Source of the DNA: Marinibium conchae
GTDB lineage: Bacteria > Pseudomonadota > Gammaproteobacteria > Enterobacterales > Alteromonadaceae
Reading direction: 5' to 3'
Assembly: GCF_015595035.1 (NCBI RefSeq)
Contig: NZ_JADNRN010000001.1
Coordinates: forward strand, 744,001-808,000
Length of the DNA stretch: 64,000 nucleotides
Shown: positions 27,942 through 36,773 of the stretch, piece by piece
Numbering within the stretch: the stretch's first letter is position 1
Layout of the letters: each line of letters opens with the position of its first letter
Position numbers and translations under genes: made by a program
Notes under the pieces: generated by a model
What the model saw: only the letters and a program-made list of their open reading frames with translations
The model's database searches: none
Told to the model about the DNA's origin: nothing

Positions 27942-30899
27942 GTGCATAAACTAACTGTCATTTCTCATTCAATACTTATATCACTGAGTGTTCTTGCTGG
28001 CACTGTCAATGCGCAATCTGACGTAATTGAGCAGACATCTGCTGCAAATGCGAACGAAGTTGCGCTTTCAAGCCTAGCGGAAAGGTTTGAGGTGGGAGAA
28101 GAACTTATCGTGACTATGCGGGTTGGGCAGTTTAATTACGGTGAGGTATTCGCCGTTGTTACCGAGCGTGGCTTATTTGTGAGTGCTGAAGAAGTGATCT
28201 CTGTTTTGGATTTTCCAATTAAGAGAGTTGCTACCGATCGGCCGCTAGAACTGGATGGTTGGTACATTTCAGAAGACAGAAGCTTCAATCTGCAATTATT
28301 CGATGAAGTACGAAGCGAAGGTGTTGGACGAGTGATCCGCTCAGGTGACACCACTTTCATTACACCAGAGCAATTTGCGGTGATCAATGGAGAGAATCTC
28401 ATTGATTTCGACCTAGTTGGCTCGTGGTTTGGTTTAACGCTTAGCTTCGACAGCGAACGTTTGTCGGTAAACGCAAAGGCCAGTATTCCTCTGCCTGCGC
28501 AATCTAAATTGAAGCGTGAGAAAGCCTCTCTAAATGAAAAACAGCATCGTATTCCCAACTATCCGAACTTTGATTTTGGTTATTATGAGCGCTCTCACCA
28601 AATGTTTGATGCAACGTTGACCTCACGTTACATCAATGACGAATTTAGCCATTTTTATAGTTTGATAGGTATTCAAGACTTGTTAGGGTATTCCACTCGT
28701 TTCTTTGTAAGCGGAAATGAAGAAGATATCCTGCGAAATGCAAACATTAACTTTAAGCGTCAGTCTCTAAAAGAAGACTTACTCGGGCCATTAAATGCGT
28801 CCACGGTCCAGTTTGGGGATATACGTCCTACTCGAGTTGGCGGAGTTACTGGCGCGCAGTCGATTGGTGTGAATGTAAGTAATCGGCGTCTAGGGCAACC
28901 TTTCGATTTTGAGTTCACTGAGATTACAGGATTAATACAAGACGGATGGGACGTCGAACTCTATCAAAATGGAGTATTAACAAGAAAAATCTTAAATACA
29001 GGTGGCGGCCAATACGAGTTTCTTGACTTACCATTATTTGCTAATTTGAACCGATTTGAAGTTGTTAAATATGGCCCTCAAGGGCAGGTTGAAAGAGAAA
29101 GGTTTGAGAGAAATTTAGACGCAGATATATTTAATCAAAGAATTCGATATGATGTATCTCTCACTAAATCAAATACTTCGTTGTTAAATGAAACAACCGT
29201 CCCTAGTGACTCTCAAGATTTGTTTCTCACTGGCGCTTACAGCTATTCCTTTCTTGGCTGGCTTTCCACAAGATTTTCACATAATGTAAATTTGACTGAT
29301 TCGGAAGGGTTATATTCGCTTGGTGCAACTGCGCGGCTAAGCCCTAGGTTATTATCTAGTGTAGCAGTCACATCTTTTAACTCAAGAAAGCATGCTATAT
29401 CTGCAAATTTAAGGTCCCTATTATTTGACCAGAATTTATCTCTCAATATAAGTAGAACTATTGATGAGGATTTTGGAGATAGCAATAATGCATCGTTAGA
29501 AATGAATGGAAATTTGTTACAAAGCGACTTTGGTCGATTGTCCTACGGAAACTCGTTGTCTTTTCAAAACCAAAGCAATGGAAATGCAAATGTAAACCTA
29601 AATAATACACTGACTTTTTCTTCTCGTTTTGGTTTTATCAGCCACAATTATTCCTTTCAAAACACAAAAGCCTCAGGTACCTCATTTGATACACAAGCGG
29701 GGGGCGTGACACTAGGCTTGTCTACTGGCAATTTAGTTAGTCGACTCAATGCGAATTACGAGATTGATTCAAATACGTCAACGCTAAATTGGACAGGAGC
29801 TGAGGCTTCACTAAACTACGAATTTTACAATAATTTATCAACTCGTCTTAAGGTAAACAGAGTCTTTGATACTGGGTTTAATAATTACCAGTGGAGCTTA
29901 CAGTGGCAACAGCCAAGTTATGCATTATTTGGCAGTGTGACACATAATTCAAATGATGATGTGAGCGTGTCATTAAACGCTCGTTTTAGCATGTCTGAGG
30001 CGCCTTTTGGAAAGGGGTATGTGTCAACCAATTTACCTCTCACATCCACAGGCCTTGTTGCAGTTCGATTGTACGAGGATGTGAATCAGAACTTTGTTTT
30101 TGATAGTGAAGACAGAGTACTGCCTAATGTTAAAGTGTCAGCCGACCAATTAATACGATTCGCAGAAAGTGATGAATTTGGCATAGCTCTCTTTGAAGGG
30201 ATCAGTTCATTTGAAAAATCCGATTTAACAGTAGACCTAGAATCACTCGACGACCCTTATCTTCTTCAATCTACAGAAAATACCTCCCTCACTACTAGAG
30301 AGGGTTTGCTCACGCTTGTGAACTATCCTTTTGTTCAAGGTATAGAGTTTGAAGGTAATATTTTGAACAAGAGTGCTGATGGAAGCAGAGTCAGTGGGCT
30401 TCGAAATGCTCCGGTAAAAATCTACAGGAGAAATGGAGAGTATGTAAAAACGGTTAAAACTGAATTTGATGGATATTTTTATTCGGGGCTTTTGCATCCC
30501 GGTGTTTATACCTTAGTTATAGCGGAAGAGTATGTCAGTGAGAATGGCTTAGAAACATTGCCTAACATTATTGTTAAAGCGAATAGAGCAGGAGGATTTG
30601 TGCCAGATATCCAAATTTTAACATCTACGTTACCGTTTGTTGAAAGATATCAAGCTTATATCGCGAGCTTTACGTCAAAGCTGAGTGCTAAAGCATATAT
30701 TAATCTCATGACTAGAGGCCCCAAAAAGCAGGCGTTTAATTTAACAATTAGTCACAACAGAGCCAATGATAAATACCTTGTTGGAGCTGCCTTGTTCGAA
30801 AGGCAAGAACTTGCCGAGGCTTTTTGTCTTGCACAAAAAAACAACTTTCCGAACTGCAATATTCGCAAAGATAAATTTTTGCTCGACAACATTAATTAA
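27942..30899 (+). CDS. Usher-like outer-membrane protein with C-terminal SPOR-like domain
   Basis: 985 residues from a GTG. Signal peptide ends near VNAQS. An N-terminal region (EELIVTMRVGQFNYGEVF) recalls usher N-domains. The middle has the usher hallmark series DGWDVELYQNGVLTRKI, GQYEFLDLPLFANLNRFEV and KYGPQGQVERE, then a long beta-strand-rich barrel. Two Ig/CNA-B-like periplasmic modules follow (VRLYEDVNQNFVFDSEDR; APVKIYRRNGEYVKTVKTE). The last ~85 residues (YQAYIASFTSKLSAKAY ... KYLVGAALFERQELAEAF) align by eye with the SPOR module of the preceding lipoprotein. It presumably exports the DUF4402-type subunits encoded next. The SPOR fusion is unusual. Confidence 0.75.
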   Translation: MHKLTVISHSILISLSVLAGTVNAQSDVIEQTSAANANEVALSSLAERFEVGEELIVTMRVGQFNYGEVFAVVTERGLFVSAEEVISVLDFPIKRVATDRPLELDGWYISEDRSFNLQLFDEVRSEGVGRVIRSGDTTFITPEQFAVINGENLIDFDLVGSWFGLTLSFDSERLSVNAKASIPLPAQSKLKREKASLNEKQHRIPNYPNFDFGYYERSHQMFDATLTSRYINDEFSHFYSLIGIQDLLGYSTRFFVSGNEEDILRNANINFKRQSLKEDLLGPLNASTVQFGDIRPTRVGGVTGAQSIGVNVSNRRLGQPFDFEFTEITGLIQDGWDVELYQNGVLTRKILNTGGGQYEFLDLPLFANLNRFEVVKYGPQGQVERERFERNLDADIFNQRIRYDVSLTKSNTSLLNETTVPSDSQDLFLTGAYSYSFLGWLSTRFSHNVNLTDSEGLYSLGATARLSPRLLSSVAVTSFNSRKHAISANLRSLLFDQNLSLNISRTIDEDFGDSNNASLEMNGNLLQSDFGRLSYGNSLSFQNQSNGNANVNLNNTLTFSSRFGFISHNYSFQNTKASGTSFDTQAGGVTLGLSTGNLVSRLNANYEIDSNTSTLNWTGAEASLNYEFYNNLSTRLKVNRVFDTGFNNYQWSLQWQQPSYALFGSVTHNSNDDVSVSLNARFSMSEAPFGKGYVSTNLPLTSTGLVAVRLYEDVNQNFVFDSEDRVLPNVKVSADQLIRFAESDEFGIALFEGISSFEKSDLTVDLESLDDPYLLQSTENTSLTTREGLLTLVNYPFVQGIEFEGNILNKSADGSRVSGLRNAPVKIYRRNGEYVKTVKTEFDGYFYSGLLHPGVYTLVIAEEYVSENGLETLPNIIVKANRAGGFVPDIQILTSTLPFVERYQAYIASFTSKLSAKAYINLMTRGPKKQAFNLTISHNRANDKYLVGAALFERQELAEAFCLAQKNNFPNCNIRKDKFLLDNIN

Positions 30900-30912
30900 A
30901 ACTGGAAGCAAT

Positions 30913-31434
30913 ATGCACTTTTATGAATACACGAATCGACTTTTCTCTAAGTTGTTATTTAGCTTTAAGTCGACAGTGAGAGTTTTTGTTTTGTTTAACT
31001 TTATGTTGGTCTCGGTTAGCGCGCTTGGCCAAGAAATTGAAGTTATTCAGCCATTAAATATCGGAGTGGTGGCTATTACTGACAATGATTCAATTGGAAG
31101 CATAGAAATTGATGCTGAAGCGGTTACCAGAGTAAGGGGAGGGGTAAGGTTAATTAGCCAAGGTCAGCCTGCTCTCGTTCAAGCGAGGGGCTATGAGGCG
31201 AACCGACGATTGTTTATTTCAATCCAACCAAATCAGTTTAGAACGGCTACGGAAGAGGTATCACCCGAGCAATTCACTGTAGTAAGTTATCAAGTTGCAG
31301 AATTTGTTGTGACTGATGAAAACGGTATAGCTAACTTTAACATCGGGGGAACGTTTGCAACATCTGGCAACGGGTCTCTAAATTTTAGGGATACCGAATA
31401 TCCCGCTAGATACACTATCACTGTAAATTATTAG
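30913..31434 (+). CDS. Small exported DUF4402-like protein (possible minor subunit or adaptor)
   Basis: 173 residues from the ATG at 30913 (GGAAG upstream); an earlier in-frame start would lie inside the usher gene. A long signal peptide (about 38-40 residues, ending at SALGQ) leads to a beta-rich domain whose layout (PLNIGVVAITDNDSIGSIEID, then FNIGGTF, ending YPARYTITVNY) resembles DUF4402 proteins. The match is weaker than that of the protein at 32468. It lies 13 bases after the usher-like gene and 15 before the chaperone, so it is plausibly a tip or adaptor subunit. Role inferred. Confidence 0.65.
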   Translation: MHFYEYTNRLFSKLLFSFKSTVRVFVLFNFMLVSVSALGQEIEVIQPLNIGVVAITDNDSIGSIEIDAEAVTRVRGGVRLISQGQPALVQARGYEANRRLFISIQPNQFRTATEEVSPEQFTVVSYQVAEFVVTDENGIANFNIGGTFATSGNGSLNFRDTEYPARYTITVNY

Positions 31435-31449
31435 TAGTAAGGAAGAATA

Positions 31450-32277
31450 ATGACGTATTTAAAGCATATATATTTATCAGTTTTGTTGCTTGTTGCGCTG
31501 ATATCGCACGCCAACGCTAACTTATTAGTATCTCCTACACGTATCCTGTTTGAAGGGAAGGAAAGAGTTCAAGACGTTGTACTCATCAACGTCACTGAGC
31601 AAACTAGGTCATATAGAATTGGTTGGCAAGAGTATACGGTTGATGAAAAAGGTGACTATAAAGTTATACCAGATAACGATGTTTCATTTGCATCGAGCAA
31701 CTTCATTCGCTACTCCCCGCGTCAGGTAACTTTAAAGGCTGGGGAACGTCAGGTAATTAAATTAATGCTACGACGAAAAGCGAGCATGGAATCACCCGAG
31801 TATCGATCACATCTCAAGTTTACCGCGCTACCTGTAACTACTAATAGTGACAATAGCAACGCAACTGAGGGCGTTGGATTTAAAGTAAAAGTACTTACAA
31901 GTTATAGCATACCGGTCATCGTGCGAACGCTAAAAGAGGTACCTTCTATTGCTATAGACAATATAAGGCTTGTGCGGAAAACAACAGATAAACTTTCATT
32001 TCAAATGGATTTAATCAAATCCGGAGTAACTAGTGTCAATGGAGAGTTAAATGTCTTTCGTTTGAGTGATAACAATCAACCTGATGCCAAAGTAGGTATT
32101 TTGCGTGGCATAAATGTTTTTCATGAGAAAAGTAAGAGAGTTATAACCGTAGATGCGCTGGACGGGGAAAGCCTTGCGAGTGGCAAATATCGTTTTGTGT
32201 TTTATGATTCAAATAACAATAAGAACAATGTGTTAGCTGAAAACGTGACCGTCTTAGATATCGATAATTTCAATTGA
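31450..32277 (+). CDS. Periplasmic pilus chaperone-like protein (PapD/FimC fold)
   Basis: 275 residues. The signal peptide ends at HANANL. Domain 1 reads NLLVSPTRILFEGKERVQDVVLINVT, IRYSPRQVTLKAGERQVIKLML and YRSHLKFTALPV, the pattern of an immunoglobulin-like fimbrial chaperone, including the conserved RxxxLxxGxxQ-type strand. Domain 2 runs from about residue 150 and is less conserved. It would hold subunits by donor-strand complementation until delivery to the usher. Its place right after the usher and a DUF4402-like gene supports this. Confidence 0.82.
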   Translation: MTYLKHIYLSVLLLVALISHANANLLVSPTRILFEGKERVQDVVLINVTEQTRSYRIGWQEYTVDEKGDYKVIPDNDVSFASSNFIRYSPRQVTLKAGERQVIKLMLRRKASMESPEYRSHLKFTALPVTTNSDNSNATEGVGFKVKVLTSYSIPVIVRTLKEVPSIAIDNIRLVRKTTDKLSFQMDLIKSGVTSVNGELNVFRLSDNNQPDAKVGILRGINVFHEKSKRVITVDALDGESLASGKYRFVFYDSNNNKNNVLAENVTVLDIDNFN

Positions 32278-32467
32278 ACAAAATAGTAATTTTGAAGAGG
32301 CTTAAGTTTTTTCTAATTTTGTCTAAAGTTTAAAATTACGATGTCGATACTTAGGTTGTCAGGCGAAAACCTTACATTCGAACTATGATGTTTGATTTAG
32401 GCTTAGACAACGCAATTAAACATGCGTGTCTGTGTCATTTAATTTTATAAGTAAATTGGAGATTTCC

Positions 32468-33055
32468 ATGTTTAAACGCAATCACATGTTAAAAACTATC
32501 GCTGCAACAAGTATCGCAGTGGTTTCTTTTGCCGCACTTTCACAACAAACTGAACAAACAACTGCTTCAGTTACCGTGCAAAATGCATTTACGCTAACCG
32601 AAGATGCAGCCCTTAGCTTCGGCACCATTACGGCTTCTGTTTTTTCTACAGCTTCTACGTATGAAGTTAACGCTGATGGCACCTTTGGCAACACCGGCGA
32701 CAATATCAGAGTGCTGAATCCAGGTTCTCCTGCATCATACACAGTTGCAGCAGCTGCGCCTTTCGCTGATTTACAAGTAAGAACTTTACAGGATTCTGTT
32801 GACTTGGAAAATTCTGTTGCGCCTCCTGGCTCCCCCGTCTTAACCTTAGATACATTCACTATATCTGACGGAACGTTGTCTGGAACGGTCAATTCAGCCG
32901 CTGACTCAATCGCCCTTGCTACTGACGTAAATGGTACCGTAACATTCACGGTCGGTGGCACCATCACACTGGCAGGCGATATAACTGTGGCGAATCATGG
33001 TCCATTAGTGGACGGTGATTATGAGGGTACGTTCTCGATTGAAGTAAGCTATTAA
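32468..33055 (+). CDS. DUF4402-family secreted protein, probable major fibre subunit
   Basis: 195 residues from the ATG at 32468, with GGAGA five bases upstream. Signal peptide, then a DUF4402 domain with FTLTEDAALSFGTITASV near the start, VTFTVGGTITLAGD, and the terminal DGDYEGTFSIEVSY typical of these donor-strand-like beta proteins. There are no cysteines. A Pro/Ser/Ala-rich loop (VAPPGSPV, around residues 117-124) could be an O-glycosylation site; that is inference. A 190-base gap upstream and a strong terminator downstream suggest separate, higher expression, as for a major pilin. Confidence 0.8.
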   Translation: MFKRNHMLKTIAATSIAVVSFAALSQQTEQTTASVTVQNAFTLTEDAALSFGTITASVFSTASTYEVNADGTFGNTGDNIRVLNPGSPASYTVAAAAPFADLQVRTLQDSVDLENSVAPPGSPVLTLDTFTISDGTLSGTVNSAADSIALATDVNGTVTFTVGGTITLAGDITVANHGPLVDGDYEGTFSIEVSY

Positions 33056-33107
33056 CGGGTAACTCTGCAACAAAAAATGTAAGACATTATTCGAATAATA
33101 ACTTATC

Positions 33108-33136
33108 AAAATCCCGCACTTATTGCGGGATTTTTT
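33108..33136 (+). terminator. Intrinsic terminator after the DUF4402 subunit gene
   Basis: A perfect 10-bp stem (AAAATCCCGC / GCGGGATTTT) with a 7-base loop and a run of six T. Confidence 0.92.
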
Positions 33137-33231
33137 ATATCATCTTGGATTAAAAATTGCATATGTAAATCTCACTGAGTAAATGTAAAAAGACTAGAGT
33201 TTTTTATTACAAAGCCAATGGGACACTGCTA

Positions 33232-34947
33232 ATGCAACCAAAAAGACAGATGTTAACAGGAGATTTACCATCAACGATAATGTTGTTTACTGTTTTTGTA
33301 ACCTTCGTAATTGCAATGAATTACAGTGGGGAGCAGATTGGTGGTTACGGTCTTGAACTACTGTTTAATAATAGTGTTTGGATTGCTTACGTCCTGATTG
33401 TATTGTTAGGAGTCTGCTTAATAATCAAAAAGGCCAAGGTTAGATTGTCTAACGGCTTTGTTTATTTGGTGCTGTTTTCTATTCCACTTTTTATTCCGTC
33501 TTTGTTCTCATTCAGTGACTTGAGATATGAGAGTATCTTGATATATGGCGCGATTATAGCTGCTTTTCTTTTGATTTTTGTTATTGAACAATTTAAAAAC
33601 AAAAATTTCACGCGCCGACTTCTATTTATTTTGCTTTGCTCTAGCATTATTCAAACCGTTTTTGGGCTCTATCAATATTACTTCATCTTTGATTCATCAT
33701 TTCTTTTTCCGCATGCTGAAACACATGCAAAGCCTTACGGTATCTTTCTGCAGATTAATGTGTTTTCTACTTACCTTGCGTTTGGTTCACTTTTGTCTAT
33801 TTATTTTTTATTTTCGGCAAAAAAACAAACGAAAGCTTTAATTATTTTTACTTTTGTCTTGGTGATATTGAATGCGCACCTTTCAATGCTTGCCGAAACT
33901 AAAACTGGTAGGGTAGTTCCGCTTATTGCGTTAGCTATTTATCTGGGGTATTTTTCTTGGAAACGACATCATAAAACATGGCTGTTAACATCCCTCCTTT
34001 TTCTATTCGCGGCCCTTGTAAGCTTTACTCCAAAACAATGGTTTGACGTTAGGCCCAGCCAAGTAGTTGAAGCACCAATTGGTATACAATCCTTAGGTAT
34101 GAGACCTCTTATGTATAAAGTAGGGATTGAAATAGTAATCGATAACCCTGTTTCTGGCATCGGCATGGGGGAGTTACCAAGAGAGTTCAACTTTCGAAAA
34201 GCTGAACTTTTATCTAGTAAGCAAGACCTGAAGCGTATGACAGCTATCGCGAATCATATTCACAACGAACCACTTCAGTGGATGATTGAGTTAGGTGTAT
34301 TTTCTCTTGTAAGCTTTGTTGGTATTTTTGGCGTCTGGGTAGTGGGTTTGTTTAAAGGCTGGTATGACATTTCGATTCTTCTATTGGCTCTTCCATTCAT
34401 AGGGCATACTATGCTGGAGCTACCATTTTATAATTCAGCTCCTCACCTTCTCGCATTTGCCACTATTCTCGCTCTAGCTAATAAGAAAACGCTTAAGTTA
34501 GTGCACTTTCCTTCATCGATAGGTTGGGGAGTTGTCCCAATATTAAGCGCTATTTCTTTTAAAGTGATTGCCTTCTTTATCTTATCAATTTCTTCGAATA
34601 AGATACTTAAAGAATATCGAATGACAGGCGAAAGAAACGAAAATCTCCTATATGCAGTTGAACCAACGATAGGCTTTGAACGATTTTTTACCCACGAAAA
34701 ATTTCAATGGGAGTTAAAGCGTGCAGTCAAGAAAGGTGCTATAGATCAAGCGCTTGTTTTCAATTACATTGTCTTCCTTGAAAATATCCGAATGCAATGG
34801 CCCGAAGCTATCATTTATATACAATTAGCCGAAATGTATCTTATTTCTGGTCAAAACCAGAAAGCGCTAGAAATAATGGAAGAGGGCTACTTATTTTTTC
34901 CATTGGATGAAAAAGTCACTGAGCTTTATAAACAATTAAAGGGATAG
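33232..34947 (+). CDS. PglL/Wzy_C-family O-oligosaccharyltransferase, copy 1
   Basis: 571 residues, polytopic (about 10-12 membrane segments in residues 15-465). It carries a large periplasmic loop with NHIHNEPLQWMIELG, the conserved histidine motif of O-antigen ligases and PglL-type protein glycosylases, and GHTMLELPFYNSAPHLLAF. The soluble C-terminal ~110 residues look TPR-like (IIYIQLAEMYLISGQ). These enzymes move lipid-linked glycan to protein or lipid A. The position after a DUF4402 pilin-like gene favours protein glycosylation. Its paralogue follows directly. Confidence 0.82.
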   Translation: MQPKRQMLTGDLPSTIMLFTVFVTFVIAMNYSGEQIGGYGLELLFNNSVWIAYVLIVLLGVCLIIKKAKVRLSNGFVYLVLFSIPLFIPSLFSFSDLRYESILIYGAIIAAFLLIFVIEQFKNKNFTRRLLFILLCSSIIQTVFGLYQYYFIFDSSFLFPHAETHAKPYGIFLQINVFSTYLAFGSLLSIYFLFSAKKQTKALIIFTFVLVILNAHLSMLAETKTGRVVPLIALAIYLGYFSWKRHHKTWLLTSLLFLFAALVSFTPKQWFDVRPSQVVEAPIGIQSLGMRPLMYKVGIEIVIDNPVSGIGMGELPREFNFRKAELLSSKQDLKRMTAIANHIHNEPLQWMIELGVFSLVSFVGIFGVWVVGLFKGWYDISILLLALPFIGHTMLELPFYNSAPHLLAFATILALANKKTLKLVHFPSSIGWGVVPILSAISFKVIAFFILSISSNKILKEYRMTGERNENLLYAVEPTIGFERFFTHEKFQWELKRAVKKGAIDQALVFNYIVFLENIRMQWPEAIIYIQLAEMYLISGQNQKALEIMEEGYLFFPLDEKVTELYKQLKG

Positions 34948-35057
34948 AAGATGTGTAGTATACTCTTCGTGACAATCGAACAGCGACGGCAATTGCAATT
35001 TTAGATTTTGTATAATGCTTCCTAATAACAGCAACTGAGATTATTCCTATTAATACA

Positions 35058-36773
35058 ATGCCAGCAAAACATTTTTTTCGTTGGTCAGAGCTAGCATTAT
35101 TAGCATGCTTCGCTTTGATTTTTCTTGTCGCTATGAATTACTCTGCAAGAGACCTTGGGGGCACAGGATTAGCCAGAGTGTTCAACTTACCAACATGGGT
35201 AGCGTTTGCGCTATTTACATTTATTGGAGCTTTATCAATTGGTGTCTCAGGCCGATTAAAAATATCGAATTATTTCAAGTTAAATCTTGGCGTTATTGCT
35301 TTGCTCTTATTTCCGTTGGCCTATAACTCCAGTGCACTAGCCGCACCTGGCTTATATGTTGTTGCTGTTATTTTTGCCGCGGTATATTTTTTTATGATTG
35401 TTTCCCAACACTCAAGGCAGGCATTTAAGATAAAATTACTTTTAATACTTTATATATCCACACTTATTCAGTCTGCGTGGGGCTTGATTCAGTATTATTT
35501 TATTTTTGAGAATAGCCCAATTTTCTTCAATGCAGAAAACAGCACTATACCTTATGGCATTTTTGGTCAACAGAATGTCTACACTACTTTCTTGTCGTTT
35601 GGGTCACTACTATCAATATTCTTTTTAGTGAGAGGAAAAAAAACTAAGAGCCTTATTATCTTTACCTTCTTGGTAGTGTTATTAAATGCCCATCTGAGCA
35701 TGTTAGCCGAGGCAAAGACAGGAAGAGTTGTTGCGCTTATTTCAATATGTGCTTACTTAATGTTTTGCATTTATTTCTACAAAATTCGTACTATTGGTTT
35801 GTCATTGATATTGCTCGCATGCTTGTTTAGTTTTATGCCTAAACAGTGGTTTGATGTTCGGCCCGAGCAAGAGATTACGGCTCCCATCGGCATTAACTCT
35901 ATGGGTATTCGCCCACAAATGTATAAAGTTGGTTTAAAAATGATTGCTGATAAGCCAATTACGGGTATTGGTATCGGAAATATGCCCAGAGAGTTCCTCT
36001 CACGAAAGGCATTAGAAACTGAAAGTGGCTTTGCAAATAAACCGATGCGCACCATCGATCATATTCACAATGAGCCAATGCAGTGGATGGTAGAGTTAGG
36101 GTTGGTATCGGGGCTTGGTTTCGTCTTGCTTTTCGCTATTTGGGTAAGAGGTTTGCACAAAAGCGAACTCGACCCCAGTATATTGCTTCTTGCACTACCT
36201 ATGGTGGGACATGCAATGCTAGAACATCCATTTCATCATTCAGCTGCATATTTCCTTGCTTTTATAACGATACTTTCACTGTCCTACAGAGGTGCAGTTA
36301 ACAAAGTGAAATTATCAAAAATGATGAGTATTTCAGTTGTTCCCGTTGCTGCGTTTATCTCGTTTCAAATAGTGTCATTTATGTTTCTATTGCTTGTGTC
36401 TTTACAAAATATGCTTGATTACCGTGATAATAAAAAACTCGACGAATCAATGCTTTACGCCGTAAAAGTTGGGCCAGTTTTAGAAGATTTGTACGAGCAT
36501 GAAAGGTATCAATGGATCGTTCGCAGGGGAGTGGCGAGCGGCAACCTGAGTTATGAGGCTGCTCTTGCCTACATTAATTTTCTTGATGGTATTCGTTTAA
36601 CAAGACCAGAACCGATTATTTACGGTCAATTATCGCAATTATACGAGTTTATTGGCAACAGCGAAAAAGCATGGTCTACGATAAGTGAGGGGCGGGAGTT
36701 TTACCCTTGGAACGAGGCAATTGCTGAGAGGTATATGTTAATGCTCGAGAATCGACAAGACCAAGCTTATTAA
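35058..36773 (+). CDS. PglL/Wzy_C-family O-oligosaccharyltransferase, copy 2
   Basis: 571 residues, identical in length and architecture to the preceding protein and clearly paralogous (shared VAMNYS near the start, FDVRP before a long loop, DHIHNEPMQWMVELG, GHAMLEHPFHHSAAYFLAF, and a C-terminal PIIYGQLSQLYEFIGN TPR-like tail). Tandem duplication with divergence suggests different acceptors or glycans. It ends with a 4-base convergent overlap with sapF on the other strand. Confidence 0.82.
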   Translation: MPAKHFFRWSELALLACFALIFLVAMNYSARDLGGTGLARVFNLPTWVAFALFTFIGALSIGVSGRLKISNYFKLNLGVIALLLFPLAYNSSALAAPGLYVVAVIFAAVYFFMIVSQHSRQAFKIKLLLILYISTLIQSAWGLIQYYFIFENSPIFFNAENSTIPYGIFGQQNVYTTFLSFGSLLSIFFLVRGKKTKSLIIFTFLVVLLNAHLSMLAEAKTGRVVALISICAYLMFCIYFYKIRTIGLSLILLACLFSFMPKQWFDVRPEQEITAPIGINSMGIRPQMYKVGLKMIADKPITGIGIGNMPREFLSRKALETESGFANKPMRTIDHIHNEPMQWMVELGLVSGLGFVLLFAIWVRGLHKSELDPSILLLALPMVGHAMLEHPFHHSAAYFLAFITILSLSYRGAVNKVKLSKMMSISVVPVAAFISFQIVSFMFLLLVSLQNMLDYRDNKKLDESMLYAVKVGPVLEDLYEHERYQWIVRRGVASGNLSYEAALAYINFLDGIRLTRPEPIIYGQLSQLYEFIGNSEKAWSTISEGREFYPWNEAIAERYMLMLENRQDQAY

